Assembly (NCBI GenBank): GCA_949825025.1
Contig: OX463783.1
Location: 18,767,533 to 18,831,532 of the forward strand
DNA from: Siphlonurus alternatus
Lineage: Eukaryota > Arthropoda > Insecta > Ephemeroptera > Siphlonuridae
Direction: 5' to 3'
DNA length: 64,000 bases
Shown here piece after piece: positions 21,340 through 33,939 of this stretch. The notes under the pieces are model-generated. The model had not been told where the DNA came from, searched no databases, and saw nothing but the letters and a program-made list of their open reading frames with translations. Position numbers and translations under genes: made by a program. The number at the start of each line of letters is the position of its first letter. The stretch's first letter is position 1.

Positions 21340-21976
21340 ATCAGGTATGTAACGGCAAAGAGCAGAAGGAATCTTGAGTTTGTAATGAGGAACCTTAAGG
21401 GGGCAGGTAGGATGATAAGAGAAAAAGCATACAAAAGTCTCTGATTAGACCGATAATGGAATATGGATGTAATGCGTGGGACCCATATAGAGCAAAAGGG
21501 AAGAAATAAATGGAAAAGATCCAAAGACAAGCAACAAGAAGGGTTCTAGAAAAGAGGAACTGGAGCTTTATCTGTGATAAAAGTAAAATTTATAATGAAA
21601 GAGAGAGTGTGACCAAAATGATAATGGGATAAGAGGAGAGGAGGAAGCAAAGTAGACTGGTAACAATTTCTATTTGTCTATTATCTTGTCTATTTCTACT
21701 CAATAAAACATACTATTATTATTATTATTATGTATAAAATAACTAGGAACCAAAAGGGCTGGGAGGAGCTTTTAGCAATCGTACTGAGAATTTAAAGGGG
21801 GTTATGATATAAGGGCAGGAGGGATCATAATTGGAAGTTGGAGTATGAGGGCAGCCAAAATGATATGGGCAAGTATTCCTTCTTGAGAAGAACGGTGAGG
21901 AAATGGAATTTGCTGGACTCTGGGCGTGTGGAGGTTCAGATCGAGTGTTATTATAGTAATTTCAGGGAGGGGCTGA
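21340..21976 (+). pseudogene. LINE remnant, 3' end of a reverse transcriptase frame
   Basis: Degenerate frame reads NLKGAGRMIREKAYKSLIRP, then IMEYGCNAWDPYRAKGKK and KIQRQATRRVLEKRNW, the thumb-region pattern of CR1/Jockey-type LINEs. The end RTVRKWNLLDS matches the usual C-terminus. Stops and frameshifts make it non-functional. It continues at 22482-22600 after an inserted foldback MITE. Confidence 0.7.
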
Positions 21977-22481
21977 GGGTAAGCGGACGAAATAATCCCC
22001 AGACGAAATACCCCTGTGTAGACTATTTAACAATTCTTCCTGTCATTTTTAATTTAATTAGAGGGACCCCCTTCCATGATTTCGTTTTCGGTTTCTTCTG
22101 ATTAAAAAGCCCCACTTCCACAATGGAGGCTTCAAGTCAGCTGATTTTTCGGTGATCCCACCCGCTATACCAAACCTATGTAAAAAAAAAAAACGTGAAT
22201 TCGTTTTTTCACCAAGAATAAGATTTTTCAGGGATAATTCCTTTACGGAACTTTGGTCCAAACTGAAAAATAAAGTAGATAATTCAAGATTTAGATTTTT
22301 TACTTGATTTATAACCAAAAAAAGTTAAAAAAAACACTTTGCTTCATTTTCAAGTGCAAGATGGACCTTAGCGACAAACAGTTGCGCAGCGAAAGCGCAT
22401 CACTTAAAGCCTCCATTCGCTTTCCGGTTTCTTCCGATTAAAAAGGGGGTATTTTGTCAGGGGGTATTTCGTTCGTGAAAC
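21977..22481. mobile_element. Foldback-family MITE with 8-bp target duplication
   Basis: Ends carry CGGACGAAATAATCCCC and the complement of CGAACGAAATACCCCC. GGGGCTGA flanks both sides (21969-21976, 22482-22489). The same LINE sequence without the insertion is at about 48475-48500. The larger relative is 38352-41777. Confidence 0.75.
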
Positions 22482-22600
22482 GGGGCTGATCAAGTCAGCC
22501 GCAAGCAAGCGAGCCACCGTGGTGGAATACCCACAATAGCCGCAAGCAGGGGTGTATGTAGAGTAATCTTGGGGTGTATGCATGTAATGTGTACACACTG
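22482..22600 (+). pseudogene. LINE remnant, 3' terminal part
   Basis: Continuation of the LINE tail (CACCGTGGTGGAATACCCAC) interrupted by the preceding MITE. It matches 48500-48560. Confidence 0.6.
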
Positions 22601-22762
22601 CTTATCTTATCTTTAATTTTCGTTGAAAGCATACTGTATGTATGAATATACACTGTATTATACTCTGTACAAATACTTTCGAGGCAGAAATAAGCTATAC
22701 ATATGCATACAGTTAATTCAAAATTTATTATACAGTATACATATCATAATTATTATGCATAC

Positions 22763-22883
22763 CTCAGGGTCTGGTTCCAAGTTTTGCACGTGATTTTTCA
22801 GATTGCCACGAATCTCACTGGAGAGATCAGCAATCACCGGAACGGTCTCCTCGTCGACCTCGTCAGACAGGTCAGACTCAGGC
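22763..22883 (-). CDS. PRIMPOL: Probable upstream PRIMPOL exon
   Basis: On the minus strand an acceptor (tatatag) precedes 120 bases of GC-richer open frame ending at donor gtatgc in phase 0, which is the phase of the main exon. It encodes an acidic, low-complexity stretch (DLSDEVDEETVPVIADLS) and ends in NLEPDPE, which joins to PTDYTSL just before the conserved WRVFSRQADAL. I do not recognise the acidic segment in known PrimPols, so assignment rests on splice phase and position. It could belong to an unrelated transcript. Confidence 0.5.
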
Positions 22884-24334
22884 CTATATAAATATAAATA
22901 TAGTAAAGGCAAAATTAGCACATTATAATGAGGAAAAAGTGTATGCATACTTACTCTTCTAACATATTGGAAGCACCTAATTAGAATAATATTTAGTGAA
23001 AACAAGATTAATAAAAAGAATCTTTCCGACCCCGTTCAGCTCAGAGCGGCTGACAACTTTTTGGCGGTAAAGCGGGTAAACCAAGGATCTTGTATGTACA
23101 TGATCCTAGGGGTATAAACAGAAAGGAACTGTCTGCTGCCACTTCGGTCGTGGTAGCATTAAAGATACTTCGGTTTATTTTCATTGGCTAACAAACGATG
23201 ACGTCATAAACCGAAGTGGCTGCATTAAAGATACGTCGGTTGATTTTTCGAAGTGTAACATATGATTCATGACGTCACTAATGTAACAAAAAAATATAAA
23301 TGAACCCGCGAGACTGTTAAAAATCGTACTTGGCGTGTTGTACGCTTTTGTAAAAGATTAGTAATATTAAAAAATTGCATAAGCATAATAGTAGCAGGTA
23401 TATGGTCCCTGTGTCTGTTGGTGAAAGTATTTATAATATAATATATGATGTATTATTATTATGTATATAAACAATTAATGCTGCAGCTAGGGCGCAGGGC
23501 CCGGCACTTACAATATTAATTATTATAATCTGTTATTTAAAAAATACGTTATAAAATTATAATAAAATATAGCTAGAAAAAAAATGTACACATGCAAAAT
23601 TAATAAATTTCAAATAGCTTTAATAATTAAGTGGTACAAAATTTACATAATTTTAGAAACATAATTAAATTATATTATATATGAGTTATAGCACTTTTAT
23701 AAGAGTTATAAGTTAATTGTAGCACAATCGTTGCTAATATTTTTCTTTGGTAGAATATAAATAAATAAAATGTTTATAATAAACAATTGTTTCCTCAAAA
23801 TATAATTCGCGGTTAGCGCGAATGACACCACGCGGATGGAGGTGAAATTTTCTTGCAAGGAAAAATTGTATGCAAAATTATATCGTGTAATCTACCGGCT
23901 TTAAATTAAAATGATTCAAAAATTGTATACGATGTGCACCAAATTTCTACTCAGCGGTTAATTGGCCTTAATGGGTGCATGAACTGCATGAACACTTTTG
24001 CCCCAGCATGGACTTATATTTGTATATTCAATTTTGACTATAATATATAATATATGCTACATTATTATATTATAGTGCCCATGAAAGGTCCGAGATAATA
24101 AAATAATAAATTCTTAATCTGTTAGGTGTTAATTCAAAAATCAGACTACCGCGATTACTTAATTTTTCATATTTTTATTATTAGCACACATATATTAAAT
24201 AAAATTTACACTGAATCATTATGTATAGGGCAAAGTTCTTGATGATTCCGTAACAGGGGCGTATTATAACTTTAAATTATGGGCCCAGGGGTAAACTTTC
24301 AGAGTGGGCCCCCTTGGCGGTGTGGCCGCAGCGT

Positions 24335-24718
24335 TTAAGGATAAGGTAGGGTAAGGATCAGCTGACCCAATGCTAAAAAAAATACCACACATGAAAATTA
24401 TGAAAAAAATTAAAATGTTCTCCTCTACATCCCCTATCAGTGGCTAAAATATCAGGTATGCAAATTCGATCGAGCTATAATTTTTTAGTTATGAATTTTT
24501 AAAGTTGACTACTTTAACATGGAAAACTCAAACTTCCATAATAAATTAGTCAATTTTAAAAATTCATAACTCAAAAACTAGCTCGCATTTGTATACCTGA
24601 TATTTTAGCCACTGATAGGGGATGTTATAGAGGAGAACAATTTATTTATTTTTTTCATAATTTTCATGTGTGGGATTTTATTTTAGCATTGGGTACCTTA
24701 TAATTTATATACCCTTAA
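24335..24718. mobile_element. TTAA MITE (family A) in the left arm
   Basis: TTAA at both ends. Arms run through GGATCAGCTGACCCAATGC and pair almost end to end. The right arm shows the empty TTAA at 43861-43864. Confidence 0.82.
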
Positions 24719-25094
24719 AGGGTGAAGGCAGAAACCTTGCCGATGGTGTGATTTTTTTATTTATTTTTTATTCGTCGTCTTTTTTACTTAATGACAATAT
24801 TTAGCAATAAAAGAAAAAACAACAACCGTCCTTTTTCCAAAAAAAAAAAAAAATTAATTGTCATTTTTAAAAAAATATATTTTTTTGTGCTGCATGGAAC
24901 CGAATATCTAAAAAAAAAAAAAAATCCATTTACAGAGGTTCTCCAGAAAATTCAAAGTCCGACGACAGGCTCTGACAGAATGAATCGTTTTATACGTTTT
25001 ACAATGTATTTGGGGTTTAACTTGACTTAAACCACTCGATTTACTCAAAGAATTTTCGTATATTTGTGTTACGAAATATATTAATATATAGCAG

Positions 25095-25378
25095 TGTAAC
25101 AGCTCTTTTTGCTGTACAATAGCTACTCATTTAACTGGGGTTAGATTAACTCATACACGCGATTACCCTAAAATTATTTATTAAACTTCTATTACATACA
25201 GGCAACCGCGCCTGCCTAGCGGCAGACGCACGAGACGCTCGCGCGCTCGTGGCTGGCGTAGGAATGATTACTTGCATATTACACTTCTGCACTGCCAGGT
25301 TGGCTGAATGCAGAGTCTGCACGTTTATCTGCAGAGTCACCGATCTCACTCGGAACATTATTAATATAGGAGGTTACA
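25095..25378 (-). repeat. 3' LTR
   Basis: GC-rich centre, AATAAA on the minus strand in AGTTTAATAAATAAT. Identical to the 5' LTR except for roughly ten differences confined to its outer 45 bases. Confidence 0.85.
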
Positions 25379-28300
25379 TGACTCCCCCCGCGGATAACAT
25401 TTTGTCCTCAAAATGAGAAAAAAATAGTTTTACCATTAAAAAAAACTTTTAAAATTTAGTATGACTCATTGCAAGTAAATATTCCATGCACATTTAAAAA
25501 AAAAATCAACAATATTTTTATTCCATGTTGTAATCCTTGGATCTTGTTCATTCTTGACGATACGCTGCTCCTCGCGTAGTTATCTGAAACAAGAAAACGA
25601 AAAGGCGGTATCTCGTTTGGCAGAGGTTTGACCCACAGTACACTTCAAAATAATTACGTAGGCTTTATAGAAATTTTATTGTACAGGCACATTAATTAAA
25701 TTAACAAATTATGCAAATTCAAAACTTTGATGCACAAATTCATTATAGTTATTTTATTAACATTTCCGAAAGCCGCAAGTGTAGGAAGTTACAACTATGC
25801 GCTTCTGTCAGCATCTTACTTGCTGGACTCTAGCACGCTTCCTGCTCTGCAATGCACGTGAAACTTACACTGCAAATTTCAATGTCAAATAAAGGACACT
25901 GAACATAAAGTACATACTGTGAAATTTTACACAGCTGAAAGCAAAAAATTATCTACATTTTATTTTATCAATGAATATTAATAACAACTTGCAAGAAAAA
26001 ACACATCACTGTTTTTAAATTCTTTATAAATATTTTGTAACTGGATTTTTACTGTAGCATATTATTTAAAACACATGATCGTATACAAAATAAACATCAA
26101 TATAATATTTTATTTTAACATCAGAAATTTGGCCTGTAATTTTATTTTTTAACTAACTGGCTGGCATATGAGTACTTTTACTGTGTTATTTGCACACATA
26201 TATTATATTTTATTGGAACATCTCCCAACTGTTTTATTAAATTTTATTTATTAATTAATTTATTTGGGAACTGTATAAATGCATCTTATTTATATACGCA
26301 ACTCACAAAAACGACTACCTTTTTTTATTAGTTAATATTCGCAGTCTCAAAAGCCACATCAAAAATTATAGACACAACCAATGTCCATTGCATTGCACGC
26401 ATTCACGCATCTATTAGGCATACTTTTATTTAGCACGTACCTCCATCATTACTATTTATTTCAGTATAGCAGTACATCTTTGCATTATAGCAAAATAAAT
26501 TGGCTGTCCTTGCAGCTCACACTCGCGCGTTCGCGATAAATAAACATTTTACTGCTCAATAATAATTCATTTGCGTGCTTCTATTTACTCATTAAGTAAC
26601 CTCTACCAATAAGAACTTGTATCCTCTGGAGGATTAGACAAAAAACAAGTAGCATCAGGTAATATATGTTGGTTAGCGCCCCATGCAGGGACTGGCGAAT
26701 CCCAAGGCATCAACAAATTAAAAATGCTGCACATTTGGCTACAGATAATCTGCCGCCACAGAAAATCTTCAAATGCTTTTACTACTGCCCATTGTTTAAC
26801 AAGTAGCTACATCGATAGCTGTACCACGCATGCCTTAATTACTCTTTTACTTACGGAGCATATCGCCACCCTTGGGCGAAAAATATGTGAAACTCAACAT
26901 CGTATCACTTCCTTGATACGGAAAAACCCGCACTGGCTTGCCTCACGCTCTACCTGACGTGGTATGTTGCGCGGTCATATTTCACAATAGCATACAATTA
27001 CACTGCTCCGGCATGCTACACATAATATGCGTGTCTCTATGTGCTTATTTCACTTTTACCCATTAATTGAGTTGCTTTTTCAAAATTTAACTGAATAGTT
27101 CCCTCTTATTACAGTTACCGATTTGTTACTAAAAAGTTGTGATAAAACTTTCAACTAGTGTAAAAACATACATGACTGCATGTGGCTCGTATTCTTATAG
27201 CATTAAAAATAATTAAGTAAAATAAACAAGAAATATTGTAGCATTATTGAACATTTTAAATTAAAATATGAGAGAAATATTTACTTCATGAAAATAATAA
27301 TAAAAACTGATAATAATTATCACAGAATTGTACCACAAAAAGAACTACATAATTTTATCTCAATTAAAATAAAAATAATGCTTGAAACTGTACATCTTTT
27401 TAAACAAGCATATAAATAACTTAAAAACCAACGTTTTATCAACTGCTTAAAATCAAAAACTCGAATTAAACTCAGTCTGTTTAGAGATCCATACAGTAAC
27501 CTTTGCAGGATATATATACCTACAGCTAGCGGTACAAGTACTCCTTCTATTAAAAAAAACTTCATTAAATACCAAGTTCTGACATTCTACAGCCACAATT
27601 TCAACAGCTCAATTAGTTAGCTCAAAATAATTTCACAGATTTTTCCTCCACGCTGACATGAAACATTTTAGTTTAAAAAAATAATGTGTTGCATTTTACT
27701 AACTCTCTTTTTCTTTATTTTAAATATAAAACAAGAAAAGAAAACATGAATAAAGGATTTGGCATGTTAAAATTATTTTACCATTATGCTGGTAAAAAAC
27801 AAAACATTTTTAATGTACATTATCAGCAATTTAATTACATTTTTTATGTGTGTACTCCTTTGAAATTTAATATCCCAGCTGATACGCAAATTTCAGCTTT
27901 AAGAAAAACACTACTTGTTCCCTCATTGATTATAAACATCATTGTTTACAATTTACTTCACGAGCGACAAACACCACATGATACGAAAAATATTATTGCA
28001 TGTAATACTAGTATACTCATATGCATTATTTATTTAGCCTTTTAAAATCTCCAAGCCAGTATAAATTAAACTCTCATGAGAAAAATGCACTTTAAATCCA
28101 CTATTAAAACTTGTGCTTCGTTCTAAACATCGTCTTATTTGCTGTATATTTTCAATGAACGTTCACATTTATTTTTAAATGTTATAATTTATTTTGCCTC
28201 ACAATTATTGCAATCAACAAATACAATCCCACTAAATGGGAAAAAAAACTTTGCATTTTCATTATTTATTAATTATTTGAACGAAAATTACAGTAAACTC

Positions 28301-28844
28301 AATGTGCCGCACTTACATTAAAACAAATTATAATAAATGTGGGTCAAACTTACCACTTTTCACTCTCTTTGACGTGGTCGGACGACTACATGGACCGGTT
28401 GTACACGACGAAGCTCTGAATGGTCCTCGATCATGGCACCGCACTCCTCCTGGAGTCGAAGATACATCTTGGACAACGACGTGGTCCGCAAGCCCTCTCG
28501 ATGGGGGATGTCTTCTGCGACGAACCTAACTGTTGCATGAAGTTGAATTGATGCGGCCTTCGAATCTTCATGATGAACGCTGAACCACGGTATTGATGAT
28601 TTCTTACTTTAAATTTTTCCACGTTGATCATATATGTCTCTCTCCTTTACAAATACTGCACTTTTCCGTCGTCTGGAGTACTGTGATTAAAACAACGTTG
28701 CCCCGAAGATCAGTAAAAAAATTGTAATAAATTCTTGTTAATTCTACCGACTTATTTTTACGCGCACTTTTTTAAGCCATTAAAATGCCCACTTTATATA
28801 GTAGCTTTAATTAAAATGTTCGAATGCCATTTGAAGATATGGCA

Positions 28845-28862
28845 TCCCACTTCTCGACACCA
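28845..28862 (-). promoter_or_regulatory. Primer-binding site (tRNA-Leu-like)
   Basis: TGGTGTCGAGAAGTGGGA on the minus strand, one base inside the 5' LTR. It complements the 3' end of animal tRNA-Leu as I recall it, with one extra base. Confidence 0.65.
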
Positions 28863-28863
28863 A

Positions 28864-29148
28864 TGTAACAGAGCTTTTCTCTGAAACCATAGCTACTCAA
28901 TAAACTGGGGTTAGATTAACTCATACACGCGATTACCCTAAAATTATTTATTAAACTTCTATTACATACAGGCAACCGCGCCTGCCTAGCGGCAGACGCA
29001 CGAGACGCTCGCGCGCTCGTGGCTGGCGTAGGAATGATTACTTGCATATTACACTTCTGCACTGCCAGGTTGGCTGAATGCAGAGTCTGCACGTTTATCT
29101 GCAGAGTCACCGATCTCACTCGGAACATTATTAATATAGGAGGTTACA
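28864..29148 (-). repeat. 5' LTR
   Basis: Adjoins the primer-binding site at 28845-28862. Same AATAAA and TG..CA ends as its partner. Confidence 0.85.
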
Positions 29149-29337
29149 GCAGTATTAGCAGTCATATCCCCTGACATGAGCTTTAATCAAAGAACGTCTA
29201 AAATAATTTTATTACGAAACCAATTTCCAGCAAGAAAATTAAAAAAAAAAATTTAATGTTAAATCCCATATAAGATTATTTATTTCTTGAGCAGGAAACT
29301 GGTTTCGTAATAAAAATATTTCAGATATATATATTTT

Positions 29338-29553
29338 TTTTTTCAAGGATACACTCCTAAGAGCTTACAGCTCGCGGCGGGGAAATGGGTATAGGGATAA
29401 GGTAGGGAACGGATGATGGCCACGGCCTGTTACGCGTTCCAGCATTCGCTGAGGTGAGACTGAGGGAACCGTGGAAAACCTTAGTCAGGACGGACACCTC
29501 TACTTTTTCTCAATGGATCAAAGTGATGTCCAAAGCCTGGGGAACCAGAGCAC
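29338..29553 (-). mobile_element. 5S-SINE body fragment
   Basis: Same body as 32640-33013 (GCTTACAGCTCGCGGCGGGG, GGAACCGTGGAAAACCT) but without the 5S head. Absent from the right inverted-repeat arm, so it post-dates that duplication. Confidence 0.65.
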
Positions 29554-30703
29554 ATTAAGTTCGGGCCATGTATTATATAGAACGTTGTAGAGCTATATTT
29601 TTTTTCGTACCATCAAAAATCCATAAACTTTCTGTATGACGGATTGTAACAAAATAAATCTCTGTAATTTTACTTAACTATAAAGTGTAGAAAAATAAAA
29701 TGAAGCAAGATGCAAATGGGGCAAATAAGTTACACCTAGTTCATGCAGCAATTAAATCTACGGAAAAATTGTTCATTTTTTTAATTAATCAATTTTTAAA
29801 TAATCGAGATCGAGATGCTGTTGAAACTATTATAAATATATAATAGCTGCTGCTATGGTCCCTCTTTTCCCTGTTTGGCCAGTCTACTGTTTAACTATGC
29901 TACCCAGGGCCTACCCTCCTCGGTCCCCTAGCTTCTGCATTCTGCAAATACACTTTAGTTACGTTGTTACTTGCTCCTTTAGTTCTGTATTATATATATC
30001 CCTTAATTATATCAATTTTTTACGATCGGGTTGATTTGCTTGCTACTTGATTTCTAAAAGATCTGATACGAAAAAAAAAAAAGAAAAAAAAACGTTACAA
30101 CGTTCTAGTTTTGAAACTTATAAAATCAAAAAATATAATCTAATTTTTAATTTTAATTAATTTTAAATACTCAAGGAAATTAAGGCATCATTGCAATAGC
30201 AGTCTTTATGCGCCTGCATGTGTGCTATGCCAAGGGGCTTCGTTCGGCCTTACTGTTGTGGTTATACGCCCCTTTTGCAAATTGGCCACCTCGGTAAGCC
30301 CTTGGGTCCGGGGCAGTGCCCTCTCTGCCATCCTGGTAGTTACGCCTCTGATCCATAAATTACGCACACGGAAAAAGAGATAGACGGTCTCCAAGCTGAA
30401 AGAGTTGCCTATCTTACAGGTGCATAGTAAGAAGAACTCCAATTTTGACTCCGATCCTAGCTTATTTATTATATTTATTATAATATATTTATACAGTCTT
30501 TGCATTGCTTGTAGGGAGGGGGGGGGGGGGAAACGATATACCAAGATTCAAGAATTATTTTGCGAGTCATGTTTATAATCAGAATGAATGAATGATCGAC
30601 AAAAATTAAGATATTTATTTTGTCCCGGGCCCATGCAGTTAGTTTGAGGATAGGCATCAGTATATTTTATATAGCATGCAAAACATGACTTTACGGCGTA
30701 CGT

Positions 30704-31110
30704 ATAAGGTAGAGATAACGCCAGTCAGCTGTTCGACGTAGGTCCCTTTGATTAACAGGTAAACCTTAGCAAATTTACAAAAATTCTGCAATTTTTTTTG
30801 AGAGACATATATTAGTGCCTGAAAGCCATATATAGAAAAAGTTTCAAAACAATTTAACGAGCCAATTCTTTTAATTAATTTTTTAATTTGTCTCTCCATG
30901 GGAAAGTCCTGTCCTATATGCTGTAAATTAAAAAAATAAATAATTAAAAAAAATCAGCTCGTTAAATTGTCTTGAAATTTTTTCTATGGCTTTTGGGCAC
31001 TAATAACTGCCTCTCAAGAAAATTTCAGAATTTTTGTGAATTTGCTAAGGTTTACATGTTAATCAAAGGGACCTACGTTGAACAGCTGACCGGCGTTATT
31101 TCTACCTTAA
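30704..31110. mobile_element. TTAA MITE in the left arm (family A-like ends)
   Basis: Ends AAGGTAGAGATAACGCC and GGCGTTATTTCTACCTTAA. Long arms with TTTGATTAACAGGTAAACC. The left TTAA has decayed to ATAA. The empty TTAA is at 42165-42168. Confidence 0.75.
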
Positions 31111-31189
31111 CTATATAACTTTTATGTTTAATGGCAAAATAGACTCACTTAATCGACTCAATAAAAAAATAACGAAAATATTAACAATC

Positions 31190-31934
31190 TTAATTTGTTA
31201 TATATTATAATTCTGTTTTGAATAGTACATGCTATGGCATTATGAATGAACAAAAAGTGCTTAAAATATTTTATATAAAACTTTTATACAATTTGCTATT
31301 ATACAGTTTGTACTTTGGGCATAGAAAAATGGCTATTTATTAGACATAATTCTGCTCCTTTGTTAATCACGTTGGAGTCAATCGGCTTTCGCTTTCTTAG
31401 GGGGCTTGGCCGTCATTGCTCATTTATATCAAGAGGCAGGAATAAGTCAATTTTTTAGAAATTAAAATATTTCCTCCAAGTCATTCTTAGGCCTTCCTGA
31501 AGACACTTGATTTGTTAGGCAAAATCTAAGGGGGTGCTTGGGTGTCACAGCTGCTCATGCTAAATAGGCCGACCCGGCAAGCTATATATATCATAATTCT
31601 TTTTTATATAAATTATTTAGTGAACACAAAGATAGTTTACAGAATAGTTCCTTTTTTATTTTCTAAAAAATTAACTTATTATTTCTGCCTCTTGATATAA
31701 ATGAGCAATGACGGCCAAGCCCCCTAAGAAATAAGCGAAAGCCGATTGACTCCAACGTGATTAAAAAAGGAGCAGAATTGTGTCTAATAAATAGCCATTT
31801 TTCTATGCCCAAAGTACAAACTGTATAATAGCAAATTTTATAAAAGTTTTACATAAAATATTTTAAACACTTTTTGTTCATTCATGCCATAGCATGTACT
31901 AATCAAAAAAGAATTATAATATATAACAAATTAA
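31190..31934. mobile_element. 745-bp palindromic TTAA element
   Basis: TTAA at both ends. Arms of about 320 bases (TTTGTTATATATTATAATTC..) are near-perfect complements around an AT loop. No open frame. Confidence 0.75.
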
Positions 31935-32870
31935 GGTCTGTCGCTATGAAAATATGCAAGTGGAATGAAAAGAGATGTCACTACCAGTCTTTAGTAAATG
32001 ATGTCCGAGATTGGGTGATTTTAATTCCAACATTTCAAAGGAAATAATAAGATTAACCGTTTTTAAATGAGCAACAGTCATTATAATTATGTTTATCTAT
32101 TTCCTAGTCTGATTAATTTGTGAATACAATAATTATATGTTAAGTTATTGCAGTTAAAAAAATGCCCCTATAACTCAGAGAGCAAAAGCTCAAGGCAAAG
32201 AAAGAAATATGAAGGGCAGCCGTGCCGTGATGAATGCTCCTTCTCTACCGTTGCGAGTGCGCCTCAACATTCCACTGTATTTTAAATTGAATAGAACGGA
32301 GAGTAACGGTAAATAAACAAATATGTATTATTTTGAAAGAATTAATATTATGATTTTTAGGATAGTAAGCATCGAAACTTTTTTTTTTTCGATAAAAAAA
32401 TAAAATATATTATTGTATTTTTTAATTCCTTTTGTTATATATAATGAATCTAACTCGAATCTAAGTAATAATCATAATAATTACGTAATTTTATATATTA
32501 AAATTTACTATCATTCATAATGCTGTTTCGCTTTATGTGGCTCATCATATCTAATCATATGCTTGAAATAAAAATAATTTGATAATAATTTGTTTCTGGA
32601 TCCGCGCCTGATTATATTTATATACATATATTAATAATTTTTTTTTTTTTACAAGGATACACCCCTTAGAGCTTACAGCTCGCGGCGGGGTACTGGGTAC
32701 ATAGGGATATAAGGTAGGGAACGGATAGTGGCCACGGCCTGCATGCTTACGCGTCCCAGCATTCGCTGAGGTGAGACTGAGGGAACCGTGGAAAACCTCA
32801 GTCAGGACGGACACCTTTACTTTTTCTCAATGGACCAAAGCGATGTCCAAAGCCTGGGGAACCACACACA
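31935..32870 (+). repeat. Long direct repeat Y, copy 1
   Basis: Starts GGTCTGTCGCTATGAAAATA and closely matches 33940-34874 through the SINE body. No coding potential. Confidence 0.82.
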
Positions 32871-33013
32871 AGTGCATCACTGCACCGGGTGGAAAGCGAG
32901 ACGAATTTACCCCAGGGAGGGAGCAGCGTATTTTTTACTTGAAACGGTCACCCATCCAAGTACTAACCACGCTCGACGTAGCTTGACTTCGGTGATCTAA
33001 CGAGAACCGGTCA
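32640..33013 (-). mobile_element. 5S rRNA-derived SINE
   Basis: Read on the minus strand, the head (about 33000-32935) contains GATCACCGAAGTCAAGC and GTGGTTAGTACTTGGATGGG, the internal promoter half of 5S rRNA. A body with GGTTTTCCACGGTTCCCTC and GGCCGTGGCCACT follows, and the element ends in a run of A (plus-strand T at 32640-32650). This is the structure of a SINE3-class element. Confidence 0.78.
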
Positions 33014-33504
33014 ATGCACTGAGCCAATAATATTATTATTAAAAAAAAAATAATAAATATAAATATTTATTTATTTATATTTATTTATATTTATATATAT
33101 TTTATATTTTTGTAGATATGTATTATATAAATACATATAACTATACATATAATACTATATATATATAGTTATATAATATTATAACTATATTATAAATGTT
33201 ATAATAAATATTATAATTTTATATAATTACGGTCCAATAATTAATAATAATTATAATAATTAATTAATTTTTCTCTCAATAAAAAAAAATCGATACATAT
33301 ATATATAATTATAATGTTTTTTTTTTTTTTTTTTTTATTGGAGGAATTTAATAGCTAGAGCTAGGCCTTGTAGGAGCCATCAATTTCCGTGTGCAGACTA
33401 CCAATGCTGAGCTGCATGAGCACGGCCCATAGGTCTGCACGGCCCACGGGCCCGCCCGTGCAGATCCGTGCGCGAGCCCGCAGAACCTAAGCCGCCTCGG
33501 CGCC

Positions 33505-33895
33505 CTCCCTGCTGCTGGTAAAGCTCAAGCTGACCATCCTCACTTGCCTCGCTGCTTGCTGGCGAGCAAGCTAGGTGCAGTCCCGAACAATGGGACAATG
33601 CACAGTACATCCGAGGAGAAAAAAATTCAGCAAGAGGGCTTGTGACAAAGTGGGGAAATATAGTGTGTAATTTTCTTACTTGTAAAGTCCTTAAAACATT
33701 GCTGTAAAGTATCCATATTAACTTGTTCATCAGAGAATATATATATAATTAATATTATACAATTAAAAATTAAATATCCTTTAAAGTTTTGTAAAAATGT
33801 TGGAACAAAATTCTTCCAATCAGTATTTTTCGAAACGCAAACGTTGCGCCTCTGGTGGCCGGCTACGTAGCGACAGTCCTTAAGACTGTTGTTTT
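33505..33895 (+). repeat. Direct repeat X, copy 1 (uninterrupted)
   Basis: Runs from CGCCCTCCCTGCTGCTGGTA to GTAGCGACAGTCCTTAA. It matches 38318-38351 plus 41778-42147, and preserves the empty site GCTGGTAA at 33524-33531. Confidence 0.8.
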
Positions 33896-33939
33896 CGTTA
33901 ATTTTTTATTGAGATTAAGCGAGTCTATTTTGCCATTAA

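Larger units (their letters stand above)
25095..29148 (-). mobile_element. Non-autonomous LTR retrotransposon, 4.05 kb
   Basis: Two 284/285-bp direct LTRs (25095-25378, 28864-29148) start TGTAAC and end TTACA, with a GCAG duplication on each side. Orientation is minus: next to the right LTR is a primer-binding site (28845-28862) complementary to a tRNA-Leu-like 3' end, and next to the left LTR is a purine tract (GCGGGGGGAG). The 3.5-kb interior holds no frame over about 120 codons and no recognisable gag or pol motif, so it needs helper proteins. The opposite arm has the empty site at 43480-43483. Confidence 0.85.
23131..30703 (+). repeat. Left arm of the 21.8-kb inverted repeat
   Basis: Begins CTGCCACTTCGGTCGTGGT and is the diverged inverted copy of 44940 down to 42165. 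Collinearity is broken by insertions here only: a MITE (24335), an LTR element (25095) and a SINE fragment (29338). Between insertions no gene is evident. Confidence 0.88.

Noticed and set aside
21051..21530. 159-codon minus-strand frame rich in Leu and Phe
   Set aside because: Lies opposite the degenerate LINE reverse transcriptase remnant and the PRIMPOL intron; no gene-like composition.
25146..29128. Identical 70-codon frames at 25146-25358 and 28916-29128
   Set aside because: They are in the two LTRs.
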